From the NCBI GenBank assembly GCA_948099385.1, contig CANUEZ040000129.1, positions 8,252,501-8,316,500 on the forward strand: a DNA stretch of 64,000 nt. Direction: 5' to 3'. Source of the stretch: Fasciola hepatica (Eukaryota > Platyhelminthes > Trematoda > Plagiorchiida > Fasciolidae). Below, piece by piece: positions 1-9,546 of this stretch (its first letter is position 1; every line of letters begins with the position of its first letter). The translations under genes and the position numbers were made by a program. Below the pieces are notes generated by a model that worked only from the letters and a program-made list of their open reading frames with translations, had not been told where the DNA came from and did not search any database.

Positions 1-2872
1 ATACAGAATGCTCCTTACCATCCGTTGGTACTGAACAAAGTTGTTAAGCTTTTGGTTAGTATCCCAGGCCCAGTTCGTAGGCTCGGGTAATAGACATGTA
101 GGGATCCTGCATACGGATCAGTTTTTGGACAGTTAGATGTTTATTTATTTCTTTTTTGAATAATAAAGAGGCCGAAGACATTGACCTAAGTTGAGGTGGG
201 AGTTTGTTCCAGAGGGAAGAATATTTAACAATAAAGAAGTTTGACCGCATCGCAGTCCTGGATACTGGAATCAGGACCATAGAGTCCCTATGTCGTAAAG
301 AATAGTTGGAGGGAGTTTTGACCTGGGGGGCTGAATTGCAAGATGTACGTTTTACAATATTGCAAAAGAAAGACAGGTTCATTCGTAGACGGCGCAGCCA
401 TAGGGGCTCTAGGTGCAATATTTCACACCTTTCCATATAATTTAAAGGCGAGGAATATCCTAGTAGTTGTTTGGTAAATCTACGTTGTACATTCTCAATT
501 GCAAATCTGTCAATCTGCCGCATGTTAGAAAAGACGACAGTGCAATATTCCAGAAGTGGTCTTACATGAGTTTTAAAAATGCTTAGCTTGCTCTCTGTAA
601 GACTGAAGGTTCTATTAATCAGACCAATTAGCCGTCTAGCTTTAGCAACCTGCACGGCCGAATGTTCAGAGAAATTAAATGTAGAAGAATATTGTAATCC
701 CAAGTCCCTTACTTCCGGACTGTTGGGGATGAACTGATCATTAATTTTAAACATTCCCGCGGGAACCTGACATTTATACATAAGGATACAACTTTTGACA
801 GCGGAGAATTTCATCAACCATTGGTTGCTCCATGAGTCTAGCGATAGTAAATCGCTCGTTATGCTAGCAATGGTAGAAGCTAAGGCGTCAGGTTCAAAGG
901 AGTACATAATTTTTATGTCATCTGCAAAAAGGAACGCAGCCCCGTGTGTGATGACGTTGAAAATGTCATTAACATATATAAGAAAAAGTAAGGGACCTAG
1001 TACACTACCCTGAATAACTCCACTAGTAACTGGTCGAGGTGATGATAAACTGCCATCAACGTCCACCACCTGCTTTCGGGATGTTAGATATGACGAAAAC
1101 CAACTCAGGATCGGGTCAACAATTCCGTAGATTTTCATCTTCGCCATGAGCCTATTGTGGGATACTCGATCGAAAGCTTTAGTCATGTCAAGGAGGATTA
1201 CAATCACTGATTTACCACTGTTAGTGGCCGTAGTTATTAGGTTAAGGAAGTCACACATACAGGTGGCACAGGATCTTTTTTGAAGAAAACCGTGCTGTCC
1301 AGTGTTAATGAGGTTATTGTTTAGTAAATGAGTTGTCAGCTTATTTTTTATCAGTCTTTCCATAATTCGGGAAACTATAGGGGTGTGGTTCACTGGTCGA
1401 TAGTTGGTTAGGTCCTGGCGTGAACCTTTCTTAAGAATTGGGATAATAACTGATGTTTTCCAATGGGAGGGGAAAACGCTACTGCTCATAGATAAATTAA
1501 AAACCTTTGATAGCAAGAATGGGATATCAGTGCCACCTAGACTAAAAGTAGCCGGTGGTACGGCATCTGGCCCGGGGTGGTATGACCTCCTAATTTTAGT
1601 TAGCTGTACTGTTAAGTCGTTCGGGTGAAATGTAACCGCTGAGAACTGTGCAGATGTCAGCGGCTCAACGTGATATAGGCATAGGGAGTCATCGGTCGTT
1701 AGAGACGAAGCAAAATAGGCACTGAATGCCTCGGAGATCTCTTGGGAGTTCGTTATATAATTGTTGTTAGATATAACGGATGAGATAGGAGAACTGCACT
1801 GGCTGTTTCTCAGCTTCATCAGCTTAGATAAAGCTTCGGACCTCTTGGGGTGACTCAGCGCCCTTAATTCCTGTTTTTTACTGCGGGACATTTCAATCAA
1901 TTTCATAGAATTAGATAAACGGTTCATTTGCAAGAACAACGAAAAGTCTCTCGACCTAAGGAATTTGCGTTGTAGCATAGAAAGCTTCTGCTTTAGTCGA
2001 CAAAAACTGTTTGGTTTATCTCGTCCAGGTAGACCTTGGGTTGGGGTGATTACGTCAAGACATGCATTTAGTGTGGAGTAAAGATGATCCACCACGGTAT
2101 GCAAGTCATCAGATAAAAAGAAAGTATCCCAGTTCTGCGAGCGAATAAGTGAGGGTAATTGATTCCAGCTAGCTTGGTGGAACGGTCTTTTAACGGTTGG
2201 TTTGTGAACGGTTCGTGCTGGCACTGAAAACTCACATTTTACCGGCAAGTGGTCACAACCTGGGATGCTGTTCACGATAGATGTGTGCACGCGAGATAAT
2301 CCTACCGTAAAAATGAGATCAAGGATGCTACTGCCTCTAGTTGGGCACATCACATGTTGAGTCCATCCTCCTAAACGAATGCTGGTCAAGAAGTGTATTA
2401 AGTGATGTGGAGCTTTCAAAGTGGACCAACGTATGCCTGGTGCGTTAAAGTCGCCGGCCACCAGTTTTGGGCCGGGTATGTCCGCAACAACGTTTAACGC
2501 CTCTATGATAGGCAGAAAGTCGTTTTGACTAGTATTCGGGGGGCGGTAGATGCAACTAACAATGAAGTCAGAACATCCTGTAGTGACCTGTAGCCAAACT
2601 GAATCCGGCAAGTTATCAAGTATGGGGTGCTGAAATATTTTCGCTCGCATGTTTTGTCTTACATATATAAGACAGCCTCCCCCTCTCTGAGTGAGTCTAT
2701 TTTTCCTGAAAGCTTGGTATCCGGTGATAGCGATATCCTCGTTTGGAGTGTTGTCTGTCAACCAGGTTTCGGTAATTAAAATAAGATCGTAATCAGACGT
2801 GAGCAGTAATATACGCAGCATTCGCATCTTATTCGCTATTGAGGTATGCGTTATTGCGATAAACGGACGGTG
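1..2872 (-). mobile_element. Element A: CR1/Jockey-like non-LTR retrotransposon, 3' end beyond the window
   Basis: This is a minus-strand APE-type non-LTR retrotransposon. Bases 56-2872 are open in one frame. Bases 1-55 are the start of its 3' untranslated region, and the real 3' end lies outside the window. The 5' side stops abruptly at 2872/2873, where the conserved 3' tail of element B ends on the same strand. No first open frame and no 5' UTR of A are present, so A is probably 5'-truncated. The alternative is that the two units form a head-to-tail array. Family placement rests on endonuclease and reverse transcriptase motifs. The exact clade cannot be fixed by eye. Confidence 0.85.
56..2827 (-). 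CDS. Endonuclease-reverse transcriptase of element A (923 codons, uninterrupted)
   Basis: The protein would nick target DNA and reverse-transcribe the element's RNA from the nick. The amino-terminal apurinic-type endonuclease shows TETWL (residues 20-24), IYRPP (93-97), GDFN (125-128) and GCDHLPV (190-196). The reverse transcriptase follows with YRPVN (476-480), LLDMTKAFDRV (545-555), GVIQGSVLGP (603-612) and the catalytic FADD (634-637, bases 917-928). A thumb and a carboxy-terminal region with WNKLPPQLRS follow. The listed start is the first ATG, but the frame stays open to 2872 and reads into the first endonuclease strand (ITHTSIANK), where the usual Asn of N-x-R-S is not seen. The first strand of the fold is therefore incomplete or altered. 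No stop or frameshift interrupts the frame, unlike every other element here. Function is inferred from family motifs. Confidence 0.9.
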   Translation of the reverse strand: MRMLRILLLTSDYDLILITETWLTDNTPNEDIAITGYQAFRKNRLTQRGGGCLIYVRQNMRAKIFQHPILDNLPDSVWLQVTTGCSDFIVSCIYRPPNTSQNDFLPIIEALNVVADIPGPKLVAGDFNAPGIRWSTLKAPHHLIHFLTSIRLGGWTQHVMCPTRGSSILDLIFTVGLSRVHTSIVNSIPGCDHLPVKCEFSVPARTVHKPTVKRPFHQASWNQLPSLIRSQNWDTFFLSDDLHTVVDHLYSTLNACLDVITPTQGLPGRDKPNSFCRLKQKLSMLQRKFLRSRDFSLFLQMNRLSNSMKLIEMSRSKKQELRALSHPKRSEALSKLMKLRNSQCSSPISSVISNNNYITNSQEISEAFSAYFASSLTTDDSLCLYHVEPLTSAQFSAVTFHPNDLTVQLTKIRRSYHPGPDAVPPATFSLGGTDIPFLLSKVFNLSMSSSVFPSHWKTSVIIPILKKGSRQDLTNYRPVNHTPIVSRIMERLIKNKLTTHLLNNNLINTGQHGFLQKRSCATCMCDFLNLITTATNSGKSVIVILLDMTKAFDRVSHNRLMAKMKIYGIVDPILSWFSSYLTSRKQVVDVDGSLSSPRPVTSGVIQGSVLGPLLFLIYVNDIFNVITHGAAFLFADDIKIMYSFEPDALASTIASITSDLLSLDSWSNQWLMKFSAVKSCILMYKCQVPAGMFKINDQFIPNSPEVRDLGLQYSSTFNFSEHSAVQVAKARRLIGLINRTFSLTESKLSIFKTHVRPLLEYCTVVFSNMRQIDRFAIENVQRRFTKQLLGYSSPLNYMERCEILHLEPLWLRRLRMNLSFFCNIVKRTSCNSAPQVKTPSNYSLRHRDSMVLIPVSRTAMRSNFFIVKYSSLWNKLPPQLRSMSSASLLFKKEINKHLTVQKLIRMQDPYMSITRAYELGLGY

Positions 2873-5157
2873 TCAATTTGAAAACAGGAAGCTAGCAAGA
2901 CGTAAAAAGTGAGTCAGATGGCAGCAGTGCCACGGAAGGATCAGGATACGGATACAGACGTAGACAAAATGGACGCATATCATGAGGGGCGGCGGCATGG
3001 TGGCAAGAGAACTGGAGGAGGCAGAGGAAATATGTGGAGACATACATATACCTGCATTTATATGCATATATATATATCAGAGCAGGAGAAAATAGCTGTG
3101 AAGAGATGAAACACAGAAGTGATTCCAAAAGAAAAGTTGGTGGGTTCGAATGGTACGGAATTAGCATGGATAAACCCTGATGAATTTGTTTGTGACAGGT
3201 GAGCACGAAGGATCAACAGGGAGAGAAAAAAACGAATTTGGACGCAAAGAAATGACGACTGTGAGCAGAATTTATTAAGCGAGGAAATGCGAAGAAAGGG
3301 TAGACGAAAACAGGTGAGAGTGAGTCTAACGATCCGATCAGTGCAAATATGACATGTTGTGAAGGTCGAAAGTGAGAGAAGCGTTAAAAAACGGGCGTAT
3401 ATCATGCAACAGGATGGCGTGAAAAAGGCTTGAGAAGGCAGAGAGAAGGGATGTACAGGGTGGTTGGAGAACTGTGAAAGGTCCCTGGAGGATAATCCCT
3501 TCGAGGTTAGAAGAACTGTGGTGCAAAGATGCAGCATTTTTAACGGCGAATAACATAAGAGAGAAACAAGGAAGTAGAGGATCAGAAAGATCAAGTATTA
3601 GCAAATCACTCGTTTGAAACTGTAAGTGAAAATGGTGATGTTGCGATGACCTTGCATTAGGTGGAAATCGAAAAAGCGGCACAGCCTAAAGGGCAAGCTA
3701 AAGATGAAGATCCACGGAAGAATCGCGAAGTCAAACGTAAAATATGGTGGTGGTTTACAGATAATAAATTTGGTCCTAAAAATGTGAAGGTTGAAACGGC
3801 GAGTTCTCATATGGTGATTGGTCATGGTTACGGACTTATCTGGTGCATACTGAAGGGAGGTATACGACGGTCAAGAAAGGAATACCAAAGAATGGTAGCT
3901 GGTCAGGTATGCGATAAATGAGCTTTGTGAGTACATGGAGGTGCCGAGTGAATACAGATTGAGAGCCAACAAGTGCTAAATGGGTGAAAAAGGAAATATC
4001 TTGGGCTTGGGCAGAGTAAAATGGATAGGGCAAGAGTGAACCATGCAGTGAAGGCTATCATCGTGAAAACTATAGGAACAAGGACAGAATGGGTAGGTGT
4101 GCATCCAGAGGTAGAACGACACGAGAAGAAAGTGATAAGAGTGCCGACAAGAGCGATAGATGAGCGAATCGTGGCGGACGTATGGTAGGGGCATGCGATC
4201 CGCAACTGACAGTGATGAACGTGGTAGGGCGAGAAGAGTTGGAGCGTGCAATCCGCAACCGGTGCCAGTGGTTGCGACTGACCGTGCACTAGATGCTCAG
4301 CCCGGAAATCAATTTGTGAAGTGAACGCGGGAAGTGTGATCCACCAGCCCATTTGCGCTCGCTTATCGTTGCAGACAGCCAGCAAGCCAGCTGTGCGCCG
4401 GATAAAGCGGGGAATCTGACCGCACCTAGCACCCTTGGGACTGGACTGAGTGTTAGTTGTTGGTAGTACAGAGGGCTGAGGCACCACGGTAAAGGCATAT
4501 GGTCCAAGGCCAATAAGGAAGGTTGTGGGAAATTGGACAACAGAGCCAACGGGAACAGGGAGTGATAGTCGGCCATACAGCAATATTATCCAGGTGCACC
4601 AGCAAGAGGGGTGATCAGTGTAGTGCCCAAGGTGGTTGACCTGCATTGAGGATCAATGGAGCGAGAAATGAGTAAGAGGAAAGCAGTCTGGGTATAGCCC
4701 AGCTGAGGATACACTGTCAGCGCAAAGAAGGACAAAACTGAAGCACGGGCTCACTGACGCAGCTTATCCCTCAGATAAATGAGGTCTTGGAATGTCAGTC
4801 CAAAAATGGAAGCGCACAAGGACGGGTTAAAAATTCAATGGGGAGGTTAATATTTCACCCAGGGTAGTCATTCAGCAGAAGGGAAGATTACTTTCAGCAT
4901 GAAATTACGGAAGGAACTCAGCTAAGGCATAGAGTGGGGGCAGAATTGGTGACCCCATGACTGGATGTTGAGTACAGTTAGTCACTCACGCTAAGTAAGA
5001 GAAGTGAGACCAGATTTTCCAGTTCAACATCGCAGGGGTAGTGATGGAAGTATCTGTAGTGGGGGCGTATGTATAAAAGAAGTAAAGTAGGCAAAAAGAT
5101 ATCGAGGAGCTTTGGGGTACTTACCGTGCCTGTGCTGATAATTACATGACGGTGATG
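2873..5157 (-). repeat. Long 3' tail of element B, pyrimidine-rich on the coding strand
   Basis: Read on the minus strand this segment is T/C-rich and matches bases 49.4-51.9 kb on the plus strand at a diverged level, ending at the same motif (ttttcaaattga) in both. A shorter relative lies at 58.9-60.2 kb. It contains long but unshared open frames, for example 3903-4646 on the minus strand. Because these frames are not preserved in the second copy, I do not call them genes. A core near 4330-4430 is the best-conserved part, although its hairpin has decayed here. It could be an unusually long 3' UTR or a separate repeat acquired by the family. Confidence 0.65.
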
Positions 5158-5208
5158 AGTATATATACATATATATTGATATGTATATATTGATATATAT
5201 ATATACTG

Positions 5209-5241
<33 letters not shown>

Positions 5242-5271
5242 CGTCTTTATATGTATATGTATATATATATA
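5158..5271. repeat. TA-rich microsatellite in the tail of element B1
   Basis: The run is made almost only of TA, ATAC and GATA steps. Its mirror lies at 23985-24091 in the right arm with a net length difference of 6 bases, and a shorter TA run sits at the same relative place in B2 (49330-49370). The microsatellite is therefore inherited with the element. Confidence 0.9.
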
Positions 5272-5635
5272 GCGGACCAGGGCTTGGGTACTGATACAGT
5301 TCCTATAGCATTGTTGAGGTTTGGTTTCAGGGCCGCAGACATGATATAACTAAATGAAGGCAATAAATCGTGGAGCGGATGAGGCGTGTTAACAAACTGT
5401 AGGGAGCATTACGGTGGCCTCTCTGTAAAAGCGAAAGCATCCGGAAGGAACAATTTCAGAGTGAAATCGGCAGGATCCTATAAGATGGCATGGGAAAACA
5501 GCTGGTGAATGCAGACATGCTTTGAATAGGTCGAAAGCAAAGTCTACGGAGAAGCGGCCAGACAGAGCATTCAGAATTCAAAAGTGGTAAAACTAATTTG
5601 GGAGCTGGGGTAATGTGAGAAAGCAGAGTAATGGC

Positions 5636-5992
5636 TTAAAAGTCGGGGTCTTTCTTGTAAGCTTGACTTTCTGCTATGTGAAAGTCGAATAAGCGCAAAA
5701 TAGTTAAGACAGAAGGGAATTTATCAATAGCATGCACGAATGCATACTTTGACTGAGAAGATCTGATGTGTAGAGGAAGTTTATTCCAGATTTTAGGGTA
5801 CATGAAGAGAAAGAACGATGAGAAAAAAGGATGAGAACCAAGAAAGTAGCGAATCGATGATGCCAAAAGATCGCAGCTTTGTTGAAAGATGGGGGTGAGG
5901 TATACTTTTAAGTCAAAATAAAGAACGACAAAAGATTTCCCGCTTTCAGCGGAGTTGGTGACGAGATTCAGAAAATCATACTGATAAGCCAT
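5636..5992 (-). pseudogene. B1 reverse transcriptase carboxy terminus with palm deleted (left arm)
   Basis: The frame begins in MAYQYDFLNLVTNSAESGKS, the conserved segment before the first catalytic Asp, and reaches VVLYFDLK. It then jumps near 5817 from SSIRYFLGSHPF directly to KIWNKLPLHIRSSQ, a motif near the end of the polymerase. Compared with element A about 280 codons are missing, including the GVIQGS and FADD blocks. Element B2 still carries these blocks at 48.0-48.1 kb, so the deletion is specific to this copy. The join is in frame and leaves a 118-codon open frame. This copy cannot have polymerase activity. Confidence 0.8.
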
Positions 5993-6045
5993 GCAGGACC
6001 GTGAACGGAAGAATCCATGTTGGTCATCGTCATTAACGTTGAGGT

Positions 6046-6706
6046 CTAATGAGTAGTTAATAATGTGATCTTCATTTTTTCAATTTTTCTGGATAAAATG
6101 GGGGTATGATGTACAGGGTGATAATTGGACATCTCATGCAAAGGTCCCTTTCTATGAATGGGAACGATCATCGAGCGCTTCCAACTGGCAGGTACGGTGC
6201 TACCATTAGGCGAATGAGTGAAAAGGCTAAGCAGCAACAGGGGGAAATCCGGTCCGCCATTGAGAAGAGGAACTGGTGGTGGGCCATCGGGGACTAATCG
6301 ATGGGAGGGTTTGCTATTGAGCAGTAGCTTAGAAATACTCCTGGCATCGAAAGGTATCGTAGAAAGGACATAGCCAGTAGGTGGTAAATAGGGGGGCAAT
6401 GACAGCAGCTGGAGCGGTGACTGAAGCAAGGAGTGCATTCAAGGCTTTGGTTACGCAAGGTGGGGAGATGATAAATGGGTTATTACACAGAATCAGAAGT
6501 TGGAAGTGGGCCTTAATATCAGCGTTTCTGGACTTATGCAACAAAGGAAGAAGTTGCGACTTGTGGGGATGACTCAATGCCTTAGCTTCTTGGTCACGAA
6601 GTCGCGTATTATCTTGTCGTTCAATAAGCGTGGAGACGCGGTTTAAACGAATAAAAATTGAAAAGTAGCTGGAATGACGCATTTGCTTAGGAAGTTTATT
6701 ATTCAT
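6046..6706 (-). pseudogene. B1 reverse transcriptase amino-terminal part and fingers (left arm)
   Basis: Two overlapping frames (6706-6329 and 6438-6046) encode the region between endonuclease and polymerase palm. Readable blocks are LIERQDNTRLRDQEAKALSH, HRLVPDGPPPVPL, ASWKRSMIVPIHRKG and LHEMSNYHPVHHTPI, the last matching the YRPV block of element A (there NYRPVNHTPI). The start methionines are incidental. Six of the nine arm-to-arm substitutions I noticed lie at 6147-6371. The region is nearly identical to 47.30-47.65 kb in B2, much closer than the flanks of that stretch. Confidence 0.8.
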
Positions 6707-6866
6707 CTTGTGGAGTGGCGAGACAGGGAACCTCTTTTAAGGCACAGCTTGAGAAGATCAGGAAAATTACTTTAGACAGTTGGAAAGGAGTAGAAAATAT
6801 CTACAGCAAACTGATGGTCATGGGTGGGGAAATTATCATCCAGGTCCTTTTGGTGAAAAAGCTTGA

Positions 6867-7581
6867 CTAACAAGGCCCAATTCCTGCATAGGAATGTATT
6901 GTTAAAGGGGTGTGCGGATTAGGTGGGCCATCAAGAGGCAAATGGCAGATGGCCATTTTATGGTCACTTCCGGGGAAGTTTCGTTTTACTGACACGTCAA
7001 TGAGAGGCATGTTATGAGTAAATACCAGATGTAATATGTTCTCCTTTCTGGCGGGTTCGGAGACATGTTGTGTCCAGCCCAAGATGAGTATTAGTGAGCA
7101 GGTCCATAAGATTAGGAGGGGCCGAGAGGGTAGGCCAACAAACTTGAGGCAGATTAAAGTCACGCGCAACAAGCTTGGCTCCAGAAGGTAGGAAAGAGAG
7201 GTATTCGAAGGGCCTAATAAGAAGTGAAAACAAAGAACTGGGGGAACTTGGAGAGCGATACACGCAGCCAATGTAGAGAACAGTGCTTTGGAGGTTATAG
7301 CGAACCAGAGAAATAGGGGTTTTCGAATCGAGCTCCGTATGTAAAAGAAGGGTCTTGGTGTAGATTTCCTTGATATAGGCTAGGTACCCACCAACACGCC
7401 GGTTTGGTATGCTGGCTCTCAGAAGACTGCGCCCTACCAAAGATGTTTGATTATCAGACAGCCAGGATTCCGTTATTAAGATAATGTCGTAGCTATTTGT
7501 AAGGTGAGGGAGTTTGCCTAGAATAGAACGCGAGTTGAATAAGGCTAAGGATGCGCAATTTGTGGGGGGTGGTATGGGCAC
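6867..7581 (-). pseudogene. B1 endonuclease domain, frameshifted (left arm)
   Basis: This is an APE-like endonuclease domain of a non-LTR retrotransposon. It reads from 7581 with FNSRSILGK (first strand Asn), ILITESWL, VGGYLAYIKE, GCVYRSPS and LVARDFNLPQVCW. The canonical GDFN is RDFN here. A frameshift near 7080 moves the reading into the frame of 7271-6867, which supplies GWTQHV and the SDHKMAICHLP block with the catalytic Asp-His pair. Translation into the reverse transcriptase is broken again below 6867. An identical copy on the plus strand lies at 21676-22390, and a diverged one at 44882-45604. It is clearly dead as a protein but diagnostic for the family. Confidence 0.85.
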
Positions 7582-7627
7582 ACCAGGAGAGTAGTGTAAG
7601 TTGGAAGAAGACAGGGTATTGTCTTAC

Positions 7628-8429
7628 GAACTACCTGTCTGCCAAAAGCGCGAACTTTACTGACCATTATTACACTACAACAGCAAAGTGTTTTGAACGG
7701 TCTTTCGAAGACCTTTTTTATGGAAGCGACTGACGGAAACCCAATAGCACTAGTTTCCTAGGTCCACTTGCAGGAAAAATCCACCGGCAACTGTTTTGTT
7801 CCGTCCCGGTAACTCCAGAGAGAACTCAGTACTGCCTCAGAATCATTTTCATTTATCAGCAGAAGAAGAAGAATTTATGGGTTCCTCTCAAGTTTGTCCT
7901 CTCCGTGCGCATAATCCCTTTGTCCGACCGGCTTGGCGTCGTGTCATCCGAGGTCCCACTCTCTTATGCCTTGAGCTTGGCACCGCACCATTGCTGACCG
8001 CCTACCTGGCCTGGCTGTCCGCCAGCGGTGGTATGACTCATTCCCTCAAGGTAACCATTCTTCATTTCCGTAGATCCGTCAATAAAGCATATGCACGGCA
8101 TGTATCGCTCTCGTTTGGTCCCCACCCACAACAACTGTTCAGCCCGCTCCCACTGTTCACCGTCTACACACTACAGACTGAGGCTGGTCACCAGCCGTTA
8201 TGGCGCAACAACACCCAATCAGACGGTGTGGTGACAGAAGGGCCTAACTCATGTGCATTCCTCAGATTATGCACAGATGATTGCACTTTCTGTGCAGGCA
8301 TGAAGTTAATTTCTTCGATTCCCTACTAAACAATGGTAGGAAAACTTAAAGCCTCACTGCACATCAACTGCCAGATTCACTATGCATCGTAAGCATTCAC
8401 TAAGTCATCGCGTAGCTAATGGAAACTTT
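7628..8429. other. Intervening segment between B1 and D, unassigned
   Basis: No transposon domain was recognised. The plus strand carries an open frame of 177 codons (7796-8329), rich in Leu, Ser and Thr, with no motif I recognise and no codon pattern convincing me it is a gene. The same segment is mirrored at 20828-21629. It may be the 5' part of a truncated element or non-coding sequence. Confidence 0.4.
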
Positions 8430-8805
8430 CAACAATTTAACACATGACACCAATCTGTCTGGCAACGCGCTCAAAATTCACTGTCAGAAATGATCTCATT
8501 CCATTACCGACCTGGGACCCCCTTGAATGCCTGGACAGTCCCCAGTTCTTTCACCTGTTGCAGCAGTCTATTCCAGTAGTCAACCACCCTGTTGCTAAAG
8601 AAGCGGGATCTAAATATCAACCTAGACTAAACTTTCGCCGGCCTCTTCAGATGATCTCCTGTTGTTGAGTCTGTCGCTATAAGGAATAGACGCTCCGGTC
8701 TAAGCTCGGAAAAGCCATTGGTTATCTCAAGTTTCTGTGAGATCACTTCGTAGTCTTTCTTCCACAGGAAATCTCTTGAGGTCCAGGAGTCTGCTCATAC
8801 GTCTT
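8430..8805 (-). pseudogene. Element D: 3' fragment of a CR1-like reverse transcriptase (left arm)
   Basis: Read on the minus strand from about 8805 the sequence gives LLDLKRFPVEERLRSDL and later SRFFSNRVVDYWNRLLQQ. These are the carboxy-terminal blocks typical of CR1-like reverse transcriptases (the RRxRGDL and FFSxRVVxxWNxLP regions). Stops and a frameshift interrupt it. Only about 370 bases remain and nothing of the palm or endonuclease is visible, as expected for a 5'-truncated insertion. The mirror copy is at 20452-20827. Confidence 0.75.
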
Positions 8806-9546
8806 CCCCTTCGGACCCTCGACTATGCGCTTTGAAAGAGGCGGGTATTCTCCGAACAGGTGGAATCGTTTTCATAGGAGAGTGACCGTGCCTGAACACA
8901 GCTTTCTAAAAAGGAGCTAATTATAGACACATACAGTGGCAAGAAAACCCTTGGCAGTCTGCACAAAAACGTTGATCTGAACATGAAGAGCTCACCACGT
9001 GCCTTTTTGCAGCTGCTGCACACTGATCCGGTCACTTAAGGTCAGAAGTCACCAAAATTTCAAGGTCTTTCACGAAAAGTTGTCCTAAAGTCTTCAGGTC
9101 AATTCAGGTCGGGTCACCGGACTTGAGGCTCGAACCAGTAAACATCCAGTCTGTTGCACTGCGAGTCAAAAGAGTTCTCCCCGTGCTGCTACTTTCAGGT
9201 ATCTGATATAATTCGGCATTTGTGGTAGCTGAGAGGAAATCAAAAGTAACGGGCTCGCCCTAGGGAAAGGCAACCTCACATTTTTATAGGTTCGGCGCCG
9301 CAGCTCTCTGCTCTCCTCACGTGAGGCACTCCCCGAGTTCTCGAATAATGCAAAAGTGGTAATATAGAATGATGATGAGTAGGGTGTAATGAATGTTGTG
9401 ATAGAGATGGGCACAGCAAGGAAGCACTAGAGGGACAAGATGCAGTGTGAGATAGTTGGCCTGGGGCGGGGGAAGAGAAGAACGGATAAAGCGAATGAAA
9501 GTCAAAGCTTCCCAGGATGTTAGTAATATCCTGGGGATACCTCGGT
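8806..9546. other. Stretch between D and C in the left arm, no gene seen
   Basis: This stretch is the mirror of 19711-20451. It probably includes the 3' untranslated part of element C (next to 9547) and unassigned sequence. Short open frames are present but carry no recognisable motif. Confidence 0.4.
9127..9136 (-). promoter_or_regulatory. Possible RNA polymerase III B box (left arm)
   Basis: On the minus strand the ten bases read GGTTCGAGCC, matching the internal B-box consensus of tRNA-type promoters. No convincing A box or cloverleaf was found upstream. It is at best the relic of a tRNA-derived SINE, or chance. Mirrored at 20121-20130. Confidence 0.25.

Larger units (their letters stand above)
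2873..7627 (-). mobile_element. Element B1: decayed non-LTR retrotransposon with long 3' tail (left copy)
   Basis: Transcription would run from about 7627 down to 2873. The order is endonuclease (7581-6867), reverse transcriptase fingers (6706-6046), a palm-deleted carboxy terminus (5992-5636), a TA microsatellite (5271-5158) and a tail of about 2.2 kb. The same order occurs on the plus strand in element B2 (44.1-51.9 kb), which supports one family. Similarity to B2 fades near 7627, so B1 is probably 5'-truncated there. The coding part is broken by frameshifts, stops and a large deletion, so B1 is not autonomous. Bases 5075-7627 lie inside the left palindrome arm. Confidence 0.8.

Noticed and set aside
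3903..4646. 247-codon minus-strand open frame in the B tail
   Set aside because: The matching tail at 50.0-50.5 kb does not keep the same frame, and no domain motif is visible. The length is explained by the low frequency of stops in a pyrimidine-rich strand.
6147..6371. Arm differences explained by a single conversion from the B2 copy into one arm
   Set aside because: At the six sites B2 agrees with the right arm four times and the left arm twice, so no single donor-recipient event explains all of them.
7796..8329. 177-codon open frame, also present as mirror at 20928-21461
   Set aside because: Its presence in both arms is due to the duplication, not to selection. No motif, no third copy, and dead elements on both sides.
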